Source: Thermoanaerobacter pseudethanolicus ATCC 33223
Lineage (GTDB): Bacteria; Bacillota; Thermoanaerobacteria; Thermoanaerobacterales; Thermoanaerobacteraceae
Direction: 5' to 3'
Length of the DNA: 64,000 bases
NCBI RefSeq assembly: GCF_000019085.1
Contig: NC_010321.1
Span: 1,871,001-1,935,000 of the forward strand
A model generated the notes under the pieces. That model was not told the origin of the DNA. It searched no databases and saw only the letters and a program-made list of their open reading frames with translations. The position numbers were made by a program, and so were the translations under genes. Positions 10,018 to 19,505 of the stretch are shown one piece after another (positions within the stretch are counted from its first letter, which is position 1; every line of letters starts with the position of its first letter).

Positions 10018-10659
10018 TTACCCTGAAATTTTATTTAATACTTTATTTACAACTTCATCTCTTACTTCCTTGTATTTATTTAAAATTTCATCGCATTCTA
10101 TCCGCGCTTTTTCTGCCAGTTCTTTATCCTTAATATAAGGCAAATTCACTTTTACATTTAAAACAGCTCCTTCTATAGCTGCATATAGTAGAATAGCCCC
10201 AACTGCCGCATCAGATATGGCATTAGGATTCCCGTATTCCGCAATCAACATCGTCGGGGTAAATGCCTCTCCACATAATCTCGCAAGTTTTAGAGGAACA
10301 TTCATAGCGTTAATATAAGCTTTTTGAAGCGCTTCGTTCCTTATTTTTCTATTTTCTTCAGTATCTTTTGGCATTTTAAGGGCTTTCATCACTTCGTCAT
10401 AAGCTACAGTGTCTTCATCAATAAGCTTTACATATTCTGCAAGAAGTCGATTACATATACTAAGCCCTTGTTGAATCTCTTCTTTAATATCATCAGTATA
10501 TTCCTCATAAAATTTTCGCCCTATTGTAAGATTGTAAACCATAGAAGAAAGGGCAATCCCAAGGCTTGCTGATACCGCCGATACACTTCCTCCTCCCGGT
10601 GTTGGTGATTTTGAGGCCACTTTTTCAATATACTCCTTTAATGAATCATCAATTAGCAT
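10018..10659 (-). CDS. Formimidoyl-/methenyl-tetrahydrofolate cyclodeaminase family protein
   Basis: A 213-residue member of the cyclodeaminase/cyclohydrolase family (FTCD C-terminal domain; FchA). The signature SPTPGGGSVSAVSASLG is at about residues 18-34. In this setting it should convert 5-formimidoyl-THF, made by the glutamate formimidoyltransferase encoded upstream, to 5,10-methenyl-THF and ammonia. A start at 10659 (MLIDDS) is chosen because GGAG lies just before it; the frame extends 28 codons upstream without a ribosome site. It has its own extended -10 promoter and is separated from hutI by a terminator. A methenyl-THF cyclohydrolase role is the alternative. Confidence 0.85.
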   Translation of the reverse strand: MLIDDSLKEYIEKVASKSPTPGGGSVSAVSASLGIALSSMVYNLTIGRKFYEEYTDDIKEEIQQGLSICNRLLAEYVKLIDEDTVAYDEVMKALKMPKDTEENRKIRNEALQKAYINAMNVPLKLARLCGEAFTPTMLIAEYGNPNAISDAAVGAILLYAAIEGAVLNVKVNLPYIKDKELAEKARIECDEILNKYKEVRDEVVNKVLNKISG

Positions 10660-10702
10660 AAAATCATCTCCTTCTCTGTGTATATATTTTCCCCCACTAC
10701 CT

Positions 10703-10711
10703 ATTATACCA
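10703..10711 (-). promoter_or_regulatory. Extended -10 promoter of the cyclodeaminase gene
   Basis: On the minus strand TGGTATAAT is an extended -10 element about 45 bp before the start codon; no good -35 hexamer is seen. It would let the gene be expressed apart from the hut genes. Confidence 0.5.
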
Positions 10712-10813
10712 ATGATATATAATTTCCGTAATACAACTGCCAAAAAAATTGTTACAATATTTTTGAGAGTTTTATATTATTTGGGGGTTTTCAAAGATAT
10801 ATTTGTATAAAAA

Positions 10814-10837
10814 AATCCACAGCGCATACTGTGGATT
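10814..10837 (-). terminator. Terminator after the hut genes
   Basis: AATCCACAG (10814-10822) and CTGTGGATT (10829-10837) form a stem with a 6-nt loop, flanked by A/T runs on both sides so that it could act in both directions. It separates hutI and the small frame after it from the cyclodeaminase gene. Confidence 0.75.
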
Positions 10838-10867
10838 TTTTTGACGTCATACTTTTCACCACGTTTA

Positions 10868-10945
10868 TTAATAATTTTCTAAAACTTCCTCATTATATTT
10901 ATCATAAACATATTTAAAATCTGCTGCACGTTGTAAAATACGCAT
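10868..10945 (-). CDS. Possible 25-residue peptide after hutI
   Basis: A short frame begins with ATG two bases after the hutI stop codon and encodes MRILQRAADFKYVYDKYNEE followed by VLENY. A GGGGTAAGG sequence overlapping the hutI end could serve as ribosome site. It ends just before the hut terminator. The composition (aromatic, charged, helical) is protein-like, but no family is recognised; it may be a remnant of a longer protein or chance. Confidence 0.3.
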   Translation of the reverse strand: MRILQRAADFKYVYDKYNEEVLENY

Positions 10946-10947
10946 TT

Positions 10948-12195
10948 TTACCTTACCCCAATTACAACCGCCTTATCTCCTTTTGACTTTATAACTGTGT
11001 TTACATGATTTATTCCAAAGTGGTACATCACATAGTCAAGGTTTGGTACGTCAATTAAGAGTATGTCTGCCTTTTTACCCTTTTCTATTGTGCCTATTTC
11101 ATTTCCCCTATCAATAGCACAAGCTGCATTTAAAGTTACAGCAGTTAAAATCTCTTTGGCAGACATTTTCATTTTTATATACGCAAAAGACATTATAAGC
11201 TGTAAATTTTCTGTAGGGCTTGTCCCCGGGTTGTAATCCGTACCAAGAGCCACAGCAAGACCTTTTTCAATTAATTTTCTTGCATTGGCATAAGGTCTAT
11301 CTAAAAAATAAGAAACTCCAGGAAGAAGTACCCCTACAGTACCTGCTTTTTTCATAAGTTCAATTCCTTTTTCAGATACCTCTTCAAGATGGTCTGCGCT
11401 TACAGCACCTAATATTCCCGCCAATTCTCCTCCACCACTTTGTGTCAACTCATCAGCGTGAATTTTAAGTTTCATTCCATACTTTTTAGCCTCTTCTAAT
11501 ATCTTTTTAGACTGTTCATAGTCAAAAGCTCCATCTTCGCAAAAAACATCACAAAACTCTGCAAGATTTTCCTCTTTTACTTTGGGAATCATTTCATTTA
11601 TAATTTTATCAACATATCCCCAAGAATTCTCCTTAAACTCCGTGGGTATTGAATGAGCCCCTAAAAAAGTAGGAACAATATCCACAAGAGAGATTGAATT
11701 AAGCTTATTCATAAGTCTTAAAAGCCTTATCTCTTCTTCTGTGCTAAGTCCATATCCACTTTTTACTTCTACAGTAGTAGTGCCATGAGATAGCATTATA
11801 TCAAGGCTTTTCATAGCTTTTTCTATCAATTGGTCATCAGAAGCATTTCTGGTTGCATTAACAGTAGAAAGTATTCCTCCACCTTGCTTTAATATGTCTA
11901 CATAACAATACCCTTTTAATTTAAGTGCCACTTCATTTTCTCTTGAGCCATAATGTATAAGATGAGTATGAGGGTCTACAAATCCAGGAATTGCAATCAT
12001 GCCTTTTGCGTCAATTTTTTCTTTTGCAGAAATTGCGGCAGGTGATTTTCCTGCCGCTAAAATTTTTCCATCTTTTATTGCAATATAAGCATCTTCAATT
12101 TCTTCTATATTTTCCATGTCACTTCCACATTGTGGGCAATTGCCAAGAGGTGTATAAATTTTCTTAATGTTGTATATTAACAAATCTGCCTCCAT
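10948..12195 (-). CDS. hutI: Imidazolonepropionase
   Basis: Hydrolyses 4-imidazolone-5-propionate to N-formimino-L-glutamate, the third step of histidine breakdown. It is an amidohydrolase-superfamily enzyme of 415 residues. The metal motif PHTHLIHYGSREN lies at about 74-86, the substrate-loop region KSGYGLSTEEE near 142-152, HADELTQSGG near 249-258, and the final metal Asp in LGTDYNPGTSPTENL near 324-338. An extra N-terminal CPQCG pair (about residues 19-23) may bind a metal or simply vary. It lies 9 bp after the formimidoyltransferase gene in one operon. Confidence 0.95.
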   Translation of the reverse strand: MEADLLIYNIKKIYTPLGNCPQCGSDMENIEEIEDAYIAIKDGKILAAGKSPAAISAKEKIDAKGMIAIPGFVDPHTHLIHYGSRENEVALKLKGYCYVDILKQGGGILSTVNATRNASDDQLIEKAMKSLDIMLSHGTTTVEVKSGYGLSTEEEIRLLRLMNKLNSISLVDIVPTFLGAHSIPTEFKENSWGYVDKIINEMIPKVKEENLAEFCDVFCEDGAFDYEQSKKILEEAKKYGMKLKIHADELTQSGGGELAGILGAVSADHLEEVSEKGIELMKKAGTVGVLLPGVSYFLDRPYANARKLIEKGLAVALGTDYNPGTSPTENLQLIMSFAYIKMKMSAKEILTAVTLNAACAIDRGNEIGTIEKGKKADILLIDVPNLDYVMYHFGINHVNTVIKSKGDKAVVIGVR

Positions 12196-12204
12196 TTTAA
12201 CACC

Positions 12205-13101
12205 TCATTCGTATATTCTGTTTTCTAAAACCATATTTTCAGAAAAGTTCTCTATTCTTAAATAATAATCTGCCACATCAAACAAAGCCTTTGCTGGCAC
12301 AAGCCCTATTATTTCACTGCCTATAACATTTACCCCATACCTACTAGCTTCTGCTTTAATTGTTTCAAAAACTCTGTAAATAGGTGTTTTATTAAAATCA
12401 GTAAGGTTCATCGACACCTGCACAATTCCTCTTTCTTTTAATTCCACCCCCATCGCCTTTACATACCGGTAACCGCCGTTTGAAAATCGGATAGCTTTAG
12501 CAATTTTGTTAGCTATATCAATATTGTCTGTAGCAAGATTGACATTGTAGGCAATGAGAAAATTTCTTGCGCCAATCACTGTCGCACCGCTTTTGGGGTT
12601 CATCTCCTGCGGACCAAAGTCTGGCTTCCATTCCGGCTGTTTTATCTTTTCAAAAAAACCTTCATATTCTCCCCGCCTTATATTCTCTAAATTTTTTCTT
12701 TCAGGAGTTGTAGCAGCTTCTTCATATAAATACACAGGTATACTAAGCTCTCTTCCAACCTTTTCTCCTACTTCTCTTGCAATTTGGATACATTCTTCCA
12801 TTGTAGCATTTTTCACAGGTATAAAGGGTACTACATCTGTTGCCCCAATCCTCGGATGCTCCCCTTTATGGTACCTCATATCAATTATCTCTGAAGCTTT
12901 TTTAATGAGCTTAAAAGCCGCTTCTTTTACTCCCTTTGCATCTCCACAAAAGGTTATAACTGTCCTGTTGTGGTCTTTATCGGAAGAGTAATCCAAAAGC
13001 TTTACTCCTTCCGTCGACACAACTTCTTTGACAAGCTGTGCTATTTTTTCTTGGTCTCTTCCTTCACTAAAATTAGGTACACATTCAATTATCTGATCCA
13101 T
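12205..13101 (-). CDS. ftcD: Glutamate formimidoyltransferase
   Basis: Transfers the formimino group of N-formimino-L-glutamate to tetrahydrofolate, giving glutamate and 5-formimidoyl-THF. This 298-residue protein is the stand-alone transferase domain of the bifunctional animal FTCD. It starts with the family motif IIECVPNFSEGRD (residues 4-16), and the active-site region YHKGEHPRIGATDVVPF lies near 77-93. The cyclodeaminase half is a separate gene downstream. Its use in place of HutG/HutF means the formimino carbon enters the folate pool, as in acid-producing histidine fermenters. Confidence 0.94.
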   Translation of the reverse strand: MDQIIECVPNFSEGRDQEKIAQLVKEVVSTEGVKLLDYSSDKDHNRTVITFCGDAKGVKEAAFKLIKKASEIIDMRYHKGEHPRIGATDVVPFIPVKNATMEECIQIAREVGEKVGRELSIPVYLYEEAATTPERKNLENIRRGEYEGFFEKIKQPEWKPDFGPQEMNPKSGATVIGARNFLIAYNVNLATDNIDIANKIAKAIRFSNGGYRYVKAMGVELKERGIVQVSMNLTDFNKTPIYRVFETIKAEASRYGVNVIGSEIIGLVPAKALFDVADYYLRIENFSENMVLENRIYE

Positions 13102-13124
13102 TTATTTCCTCATCCTTTCCAACG

Positions 13125-14774
13125 TTATTTTAGCATAGGCATTTTTATTCCTTTTTCTTTCGCAGTTCTTATTGCAATTTCATATCCAGCATCTGCATGT
13201 CTCATAACACCAGAACCAGGGTCAGAGGTCAAAACCCGCTCTATTCTCAAGTCAGACTCTTTTGTTCCATCGGCACACACCACTACTCCTGCGTGTATTG
13301 AATATCCTATTCCAACTCCACCGCCGTGATGTACTGATACCCATGTAGCTCCTGAAGCAGTATTTAACAAGGCGTTAAGTATTGGCCAATCTGCGATAGC
13401 ATCACTGCCATCTTTCATTGCCTCCGTTTCTCTGTAAGGGGATGCAACAGAACCTGTATCATGGTGGTCACGACCTATTACAATAGGAGCTTTCAGTTCG
13501 CCTTTTCTCACCATTTCATTTATTGCAAGTCCAAATTCCGCCCTTTGGCCATATCCTAACCAACAAATCCTCGCAGGCAATCCTTGGAATTTAATCTTTT
13601 CTCTCGCTAACCTAATCCATCTTTCAAGCAGTTTATCTTCAGGGAAAAGTTCTAAAACTTTTTCGTCAGTCTTGTAAATATCCTCAGGGTCTCCTGATAA
13701 TGCAATCCAGCGGAAAGGTCCCTTCCCTTCAGAGAATAAATCTCTTATATACTCAGGAACATAACCTTGGATATTAAAAGCCTCTTTTACCCCTTCATCA
13801 TAAGCCATTCTCCTTATGTTATTGCCGTAATCAAAAGCTATTGCTCCTCTTTTTTGCATCTCAAGCATTGCTGAAACATGCTCTGCCATAGCTTTTTTAG
13901 CTCTCTTTATATATTCCTCCGGATTTGATTTTCTAAGAGCAAATGCCTCTTCTAGTGTCATTCCATTTGGCACATATCCGTTTAATGGGTCATGGGCTGA
14001 TGTCTGGTCTGTTACAACGTCTGGAATTATTCCTCTCCTTACAAGCTCAGGATGAACATCTGCGGCATTTCCGACAAGTCCAACTGACAAAGGCTTTCCT
14101 TCTTCTTTCGCTTTCAAAACCATTTCTAAAGCTTCGTCAAGATTGTCTGTCATTACATCAAGGTATTTAGTATCTAATCTTCTCTGTATTCTATTTCTGT
14201 CCACTTCTACTACAAGGCATGCGCCATCCAACATGGTAACTGCTAAAGGCTGCGCTCCGCTCATACCTCCAAGTCCGGCTGTAAGTACAAACTTTCCCTT
14301 CAATGTTCCATCAAAATGTTTTTTAGCAAGAGCTGCAAAAGTCTCAAAAGTTCCTTCTATAATCCCTTGTGTTCCTATATATATCCAACTTCCTGCTGTC
14401 ATTTGCCCATACATGGTAAGCCCTTTTGCCTCAAGGTCCCAGAAATTTTCCCAATTAGCCCATGCAGGTACTAACATTGCATTGGATATGAGCACTCTTG
14501 GTGCCATTGTATGAGTTTTAAAAATTCCTACAGGTTTCCCAGATTGTATGAGAAGTGTCTCATCTTCCTCCAAATTTTCTAAGCTCTCTATTATTTTATC
14601 AAAAGCTTCCCAATTTCTTGCAGCTTTTCCTGCTCCTCCATACACTATCAAATTCGCCGGGTCCTCTGCTACCTCCGGATCTAGATTGTTCATCAAAGTC
14701 CTGTAAGGCGCCTCTATTTGCCAATTCTTGCAATGTAATGTGGTCCCCCTTGGCGCTCTTATAACTCTTGACAT
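13125..14774 (-). CDS. hutU: Urocanate hydratase
   Basis: Adds water to urocanate to make imidazolonepropionate, using tightly bound NAD+ as an electrophile. At 549 residues it is full length. The NAD-binding Rossmann segment [15 protein letters not shown] is near 170-184, the active-site Cys lies in [13 protein letters not shown] near 407-419, and a conserved [12 protein letters not shown] lies near the C-terminus. It is the first gene of the hut operon and follows a GGGGGGA ribosome site. No histidine ammonia-lyase gene precedes it, so urocanate must come from elsewhere in the genome or from outside. Confidence 0.96.
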   Translation of the reverse strand: MSRVIRAPRGTTLHCKNWQIEAPYRTLMNNLDPEVAEDPANLIVYGGAGKAARNWEAFDKIIESLENLEEDETLLIQSGKPVGIFKTHTMAPRVLISNAMLVPAWANWENFWDLEAKGLTMYGQMTAGSWIYIGTQGIIEGTFETFAALAKKHFDGTLKGKFVLTAGLGGMSGAQPLAVTMLDGACLVVEVDRNRIQRRLDTKYLDVMTDNLDEALEMVLKAKEEGKPLSVGLVGNAADVHPELVRRGIIPDVVTDQTSAHDPLNGYVPNGMTLEEAFALRKSNPEEYIKRAKKAMAEHVSAMLEMQKRGAIAFDYGNNIRRMAYDEGVKEAFNIQGYVPEYIRDLFSEGKGPFRWIALSGDPEDIYKTDEKVLELFPEDKLLERWIRLAREKIKFQGLPARICWLGYGQRAEFGLAINEMVRKGELKAPIVIGRDHHDTGSVASPYRETEAMKDGSDAIADWPILNALLNTASGATWVSVHHGGGVGIGYSIHAGVVVCADGTKESDLRIERVLTSDPGSGVMRHADAGYEIAIRTAKEKGIKMPMLK

Positions 14775-14805
14775 ATTTAAATCCCCCCATAAATTTTTTA
14801 ATTTG

Positions 14806-14832
14806 GTGATATAGTATATTTCTATTTATCAC
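14806..14832 (-). promoter_or_regulatory. Imperfect inverted repeat upstream of hutU
   Basis: GTGATATAG (14806-14814) faces CTATTTATCAC (14822-14832) about 35-55 bp before hutU. It overlaps TATACT-like -10 sequence and is a possible operator or promoter region for the hut genes. Confidence 0.3.
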
Positions 14833-14875
14833 TTCAAAAATCCTGCTAATATTTATACATTTTTAAATTTAAAAA

Positions 14876-14891
14876 GCGGGAATGACCCCGC
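14876..14891 (-). terminator. Terminator of the chemoreceptor gene
   Basis: GCGGG (14876-14880) and CCCGC (14887-14891) form a short GC-rich stem followed on the minus strand by a TTTTT run, directly after the receptor stop codon. Confidence 0.75.
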
Positions 14892-14893
14892 CT

Positions 14894-16873
14894 TTACTCA
14901 ACTTTAAATTGTTTAATCGCCTCAATGAGAGTATTTGCATAATTCTTAAGTTCATTTGCTGTTGATGCCATCTCTTCCACAATTGCCGACTGTTCTTGTG
15001 ATGTTGCGGATACTTCTTCCGCTGATGCCGCTGACTCTTCTGATACAGCCGCTATGTTCTGTATTGAATCTACTATCTTGTTTTTATGTTCCTCTATCTC
15101 CTTTAATGATTTGTTTAGATTGTCAATCTTCTCTACTATGAAATTCACTGCATGAAGTATTCCTTCAAATACATCTTTTGTGGTATTGACTACATTGCTT
15201 TGCTCTTCTATTGATTTTGTTGAGTCTTCTACTGTCTTGTAAGTATCGTTAATCGTGTTTTGTATCTCAGATATTAAGTTAGCTATATTTCTCGCTGCCT
15301 GTGAGGACTGCTCTGCCAATTTCCTCACTTCGTCTGCTACAACGGCAAAACCTCTTCCTGCCTCTCCTGCTCTTGCTGCTTCTATCGCGGCGTTTAGTGA
15401 TAAAAGATTTGTCTGGTCTGCTATGCTTGTTATCGTCTCTACAATCTTGCTTATTTCCGTAGATTTTTCTAAAAGATAATTTGTGGATTCTTTTACATTG
15501 TTATTTGCTTCTACTGTCAATTCTGTCTTTTTAATTAAGTCATCTATAATCACAAGCCCTTCGTTGGATACCATGCTGACATTCGCTACTTCTTGGTTTA
15601 TCTCATCAGCGTTTTTAAGGGATTGGTCTATCAATTGCCCAAGTAATACAGTGGCATTAGTGCTCTCCTCTGCTTCTCTTGCTTGGCTAGAAGCTCCTTG
15701 TGCGATTTCTTCAATGGCTTTTGCAACGTCTTGTGTGGCTTGTGCTGCTTGTTCAGAAGCTACAGCCATGTTTTCCGCTGAGTGATTTACGGACTCTGAT
15801 ACGCTTCTTATGTCAAAAACAAGCCTTTTTATTCCTTCAATCATGGTGTTGAAGCTATTTGCCAATATTCCAACTTCATCTTTTGCTTTTACATTAGCTT
15901 TAACCGTAATATCCCCTTTAGCTGCTGCAGACATAGCAGTTACCACTTTTTTGATTCCTGAGGATATAGAATTTGCAAAGAAGTATGCTATTAAAAATCC
16001 TATGAGTAATACTATTATACTTACAGTGATTACAAAATCTCGTATTTTCGTCACATCTTTTGTTAATTCGCTATTTCCCATTGTAACTACTGCTTTCCAC
16101 CCAAAGCTGTCAAGATTTCTCACACTGGCAAACTTGTACACATTGTTTGAACTGTACTGTATAGTAGCATTATTAAGACTTAACAATTTTTCCCCAAAGT
16201 CATATTTTTTTATAGAAGTAAACAACTTAGTAGTATCCGGATGAGTAATAACAGTACCATCTTTTGTAACTAGGTATATGTACCCTGTCTTTCCAAGTTT
16301 AACACTAGATATATTTTTAGAAAGTTGTTCTAAACTTATATCAATTCCTAATATGCCTACTAACTTACCACTCGAACCCGTAATGGCTTTAGTAACAGTG
16401 ATTTCTGGCGCCTTAGTATTGAAATCTTCATAAGGATCTGTCCAGACAATATTACCTCCGGCTTTTTCAGCATCTTTATACCACGGCCTTTCTGTTGGAT
16501 CGTAATTTTCTAGTTTTTGAGGTGGGTACAAAATCATCTTTTTATCAGGTGTCGCAAAATACACATTCATTGCATTTGGCATAGATTTTTTGACTTCTTC
16601 TAATTTTTTAAGTACTGCCTCATCTGAAGCGCTGCTCCCATCATAATTCATTATAGTATTTGATTCAGCTAACATTTCAAGCATTGATTCTGTGTCTTGT
16701 TTAATAGAATTTATGTACTTATTTAAAACCGATAAAGCTGCTTGATTAGAATCGTTTATCTTGGTTTTAAGAACACTCTCTGCAATATTTGTAGAAAAAT
16801 ATCCTGTTATGACAAGGGGAATTAAAATAAACAAGAGTATAAACACCAAAAGTTTTGTTCTAATGCTTTTCAT
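14894..16873 (-). CDS. Methyl-accepting chemotaxis protein with dCache-type sensor
   Basis: A 659-residue transmembrane chemoreceptor. The first membrane segment is at about residues 7-29. An extracellular double-Cache (dCache_1) sensor spans about 35-270, with [20 protein letters not shown] near 125-144 typical of small-molecule binding. The second membrane helix is near 279-300, HAMP follows to about 352, and the signalling domain contains [21 protein letters not shown]-terminal Ala/Ser/Glu-rich helices carry methylation sites. dCache receptors often bind amino acids or carboxylates; the ligand is not known here. Its promoter region borders the left end of the following insertion sequence. 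Confidence 0.93.
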   Translation of the reverse strand: MKSIRTKLLVFILLFILIPLVITGYFSTNIAESVLKTKINDSNQAALSVLNKYINSIKQDTESMLEMLAESNTIMNYDGSSASDEAVLKKLEEVKKSMPNAMNVYFATPDKKMILYPPQKLENYDPTERPWYKDAEKAGGNIVWTDPYEDFNTKAPEITVTKAITGSSGKLVGILGIDISLEQLSKNISSVKLGKTGYIYLVTKDGTVITHPDTTKLFTSIKKYDFGEKLLSLNNATIQYSSNNVYKFASVRNLDSFGWKAVVTMGNSELTKDVTKIRDFVITVSIIVLLIGFLIAYFFANSISSGIKKVVTAMSAAAKGDITVKANVKAKDEVGILANSFNTMIEGIKRLVFDIRSVSESVNHSAENMAVASEQAAQATQDVAKAIEEIAQGASSQAREAEESTNATVLLGQLIDQSLKNADEINQEVANVSMVSNEGLVIIDDLIKKTELTVEANNNVKESTNYLLEKSTEISKIVETITSIADQTNLLSLNAAIEAARAGEAGRGFAVVADEVRKLAEQSSQAARNIANLISEIQNTINDTYKTVEDSTKSIEEQSNVVNTTKDVFEGILHAVNFIVEKIDNLNKSLKEIEEHKNKIVDSIQNIAAVSEESAASAEEVSATSQEQSAIVEEMASTANELKNYANTLIEAIKQFKVE

Positions 16874-16986
16874 TTGTTACCCTCCCATTATATAGAAATA
16901 TAGACTTGTGCAAAATTCAAAAGCCTTCATTTAAGCCATTCCACAGACATGCTTTTTTTCTATCACTCTTGAATTTTTTATCTTTT

Positions 16987-17067
16987 ATGTAGGATTTCCC
17001 CTCCCATTTGTCGAATTATTATATATACCGCATGAAAATATTTTTTAAGGAGGGGGAAATCCTACAT
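16987..17067 (+). promoter_or_regulatory. RBS- and start-codon-masking hairpin before the transposase gene
   Basis: ATGTAGGATTTCCCC (16987-17001) is the exact inverse of GGGGAAATCCTACAT (17053-17067). The right arm contains part of the AGGAGGGGG ribosome site and the first two bases of the start codon. A transcript entering from outside would fold and hide the start. One starting in the loop, where TATATA (17020-17025) is a weak -10, would not contain the left arm. Confidence 0.75.
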
Positions 17068-18343
17068 GTACCAGCTTCAATTACTTTTAAATATACCTGA
17101 ACTCTTTACTTCTCTGTCTAAAATTGATTTCTATTCTTCTATGTTTAAAAATCTAGACTTGTCTTCAATACCTGAATTCCATTCCTCTAGTCCTGGCCGT
17201 AAGGGTTATTCTCATCATGCAATGTTTAGAGCTTTTATTGTTATGAAAGCTGAAAGATTCGGTACAATTTCTGACCTTTTAGATTATCTCCGCAATAATC
17301 TTATCATTGCTCATCTTTGTGGCTTTAACATCCTTAAACCTCTTCCTTCTTATTGGACTTTCCGCCGTTTTATTAATGAGTTCTCTCATGATTATTTGAC
17401 CTCTATCTTTCAAAATCAAGTCAATATCCTCAAAAATATGGGCATTATCTCTGGTGAGTTTATTTCCATGGACTCTACCCCTATTAAAGCTAACACTAAG
17501 TTAAATAACCCTAAGTCTTTTTCTAAAAATAAATTCTCTAAAGATAATCAGCCTAAGTCTGATAAGGATTGTAAATTAGGCGTTTATTCTGCTTCTAATG
17601 ATTCTTCTAATAAACGTTATAAGTTTTATTGGGGCTATAAAAATCATATTATTGTTGATGCTATCTCTGGATTGCCTATCGCTGAAACTACTACTCCCGC
17701 TGATGTCCCCGATTTTGAAGTTGCTTTGTCTTTACTTGAAAAGACTAATAAGTGGTTTAACCTTAAGTATGTTAATTTTATTGCCGATAAGGGGTATGAT
17801 GTTAAGAGAGTTTATAATTTTGTTAGAGATACTCTCCATGGTCATTGTTTTATTCCTCTTAACAAGCGTAATTCTAAAAATCCCCCACTGACTGATGATG
17901 GTTATATCGTTTGTGAAGCAGGTATTAAAATGCTCAAAGACGGCAAGCAGTATTTTGATGGTTTTATTAAGCAAAAATTTGTTTGCAAGTTCTGTAATTC
18001 TAAAGATGACTCTGCCTGCCCTATAAAGCATCCTAAATATTTTAATGGCAAAAAGCATAGAGGCTGTACTAAGTATGCTATTATATCTTCTGATTATAGG
18101 TCTTCTATTAATAGAGACTCCCTATATTTTAAGGCTGTCTATAGACTAAGAGTAGAATCAGAAAGATATAATTCTCGATTTAAAGCTCTGGATTTTGAAA
18201 AGGCTTATGTTAGAAATATTAATTCTGTCAGCAACCTTAATACTTTTGGCCATATTACTTTGCTTACTGTCGCTATTGTAGCTATTAAACTGGGTAAATT
18301 TGATGAGTTTAAGTCTCTTGTTGCTCTGATGCAATCGGCTTAA
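17066..18343 (+). CDS. DDE transposase (IS4/IS5/IS1182-like)
   Basis: A 425-residue transposase. An N-terminal DUF772-like helical domain (about 35-125) is followed by an RNase-H-like core with Asp in EFISMDSTPIKAN, Asp in NFIADKGYDVKR and Glu in RVESERYNSRFK. A four-cysteine cluster (CKFCNSKDDSACPIK) sits in the insertion between the second Asp and the Glu. The frame is intact and the ribosome site AGGAGGGGG is strong but buried in a hairpin. The exact IS family cannot be fixed by eye; IS1182 or a relative is most likely. Confidence 0.85.
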   Translation: MYQLQLLLNIPELFTSLSKIDFYSSMFKNLDLSSIPEFHSSSPGRKGYSHHAMFRAFIVMKAERFGTISDLLDYLRNNLIIAHLCGFNILKPLPSYWTFRRFINEFSHDYLTSIFQNQVNILKNMGIISGEFISMDSTPIKANTKLNNPKSFSKNKFSKDNQPKSDKDCKLGVYSASNDSSNKRYKFYWGYKNHIIVDAISGLPIAETTTPADVPDFEVALSLLEKTNKWFNLKYVNFIADKGYDVKRVYNFVRDTLHGHCFIPLNKRNSKNPPLTDDGYIVCEAGIKMLKDGKQYFDGFIKQKFVCKFCNSKDDSACPIKHPKYFNGKKHRGCTKYAIISSDYRSSINRDSLYFKAVYRLRVESERYNSRFKALDFEKAYVRNINSVSNLNTFGHITLLTVAIVAIKLGKFDEFKSLVALMQSA

Positions 18344-18528
18344 CTTTTGCTGAATTTAGTTCATGCCATTTTTTAACATTTGACTTCTACAGGATATTTA
18401 TGCCCTTTTTTAGCTCCTCTTTTTGTCTTTTCTTTTCCCTTATCCCTTACTTTATGTTTGATTGTCAGTCTTGATTACTATATATTGTATGTCATACATA
18501 TTTTGGTTTTTGATTATGATTATTTTAA

Positions 18529-19143
18529 TTAATTTTGCACATCCCTAATAGAAATAAAGTGTTGTTGATCCCCCTTTTTATCCCACAACACTTCTTCTAA
18601 TGCTTCTACGATTTTGTAATTATATTTTTGTGGTTGGGTTTTTAATTCAAATATTGCCTCGTGTATACTTTTTAACCTCTTTTCATTATAAGGCCTTTTT
18701 GTAGTCATTGCATCAAAAGAATCACAAATTCCTATTATTTGAGCATTTAAAGGAATAATACTGACACCAAAAGGATAGCCAGAACCATCTAGCCTTTCAT
18801 GATGGTAAAGTACCCCTGGAATTAAATCCTTCAAAGAAGGAAAAATTTTTAACATCTCCGCGCCATAACTCGGATGTATCTTCACAAATTCGTATTCTAA
18901 CTCTGTAAGCGAACCTGGCTTGTCAAGAATGGCGACAGGTACTAATACCTTGCCAATATCGTGTAATAATCCCCCCTTACAGTTATAAATTTGCTCCTCT
19001 TTGGGTAATCCCAATTTTTTAGAAACTAAATAAGTAAGTTTCGCAACTCTTATACTGTGTAAATAAGTTATATAATGATAATGTTTCAAACTCGTCATTA
19101 AATGCTTTATAAGATAATACTCGCTGTAATTGTATACTTCCAC
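18529..19143 (-). CDS. HD-GYP domain phosphodiesterase
   Basis: A 204-residue single-domain HD-GYP protein, predicted to hydrolyse cyclic di-GMP or a related dinucleotide. Metal ligands appear as HSIRVAKL (about 29), GLLHDIGKV (HD pair near 61-62) and HHERLDGSGYPFG (about 112-124), the last giving the GYP motif, followed by CDSFDAMTTKRPY. No receiver or sensor domain is attached. The last residues DVQN and the stop overlap the candidate right end of the neighbouring insertion sequence, so its original C-terminus may have been slightly different. A 73-T tract lies about 80 bp upstream of its start on this strand. Confidence 0.88.
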   Translation of the reverse strand: MEVYNYSEYYLIKHLMTSLKHYHYITYLHSIRVAKLTYLVSKKLGLPKEEQIYNCKGGLLHDIGKVLVPVAILDKPGSLTELEYEFVKIHPSYGAEMLKIFPSLKDLIPGVLYHHERLDGSGYPFGVSIIPLNAQIIGICDSFDAMTTKRPYNEKRLKSIHEAIFELKTQPQKYNYKIVEALEEVLWDKKGDQQHFISIRDVQN

Positions 19144-19222
19144 CGTTTTCCCTTCTTCTCGACATAATTTGACAAAAAAATTATACCATTTGTTTCTTAT
19201 AATGTCAATTTTAAAAAAGTTT

Positions 19223-19299
<77 letters not shown>

Positions 19300-19401
19300 T
19301 GTTTTTTCTTGCGATATTTTTCTTGATATTTATTTTTTCTATGAGTTATTTAAGGATGTATTAACAAAGGACAATCTGGATAAACTGTAAAAGAGAAACC
19401 A

Positions 19402-19431
19402 TTGACAAAAATCTAAAAAAAGCTATATAAT
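19402..19431 (+). promoter_or_regulatory. Consensus sigma-A promoter of the amino-acid permease
   Basis: TTGACA (19402-19407) and TATAAT (19426-19431), 18 bp apart, match the consensus at all twelve positions. The start site is expected near 19438, leaving a leader of about 65 nt before the GATGGAGG ribosome site. Confidence 0.8.
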
Positions 19432-19505
19432 ATGCGTTGGAATATTTTTGTATATATTAAAAAAATGTTGTAGTTAAAAAAAACGTGTAAGATGGAGGTT
19501 TTTTT

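Larger units (their letters stand above)
16908..18540. mobile_element. Candidate insertion sequence limits around the DDE transposase
   Basis: GTGCAAAATT at 16908-16917 is matched by its inverted copy AATTTTGCAC at 18531-18540, giving a possible 1.6-kb element with 10-bp inverted ends that encloses the transposase gene. Past 10 bp the two ends diverge, and I see no matching target duplication, so the limits are tentative. If right, the last three codons and stop of the HD-GYP gene come from the element. Confidence 0.35.
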
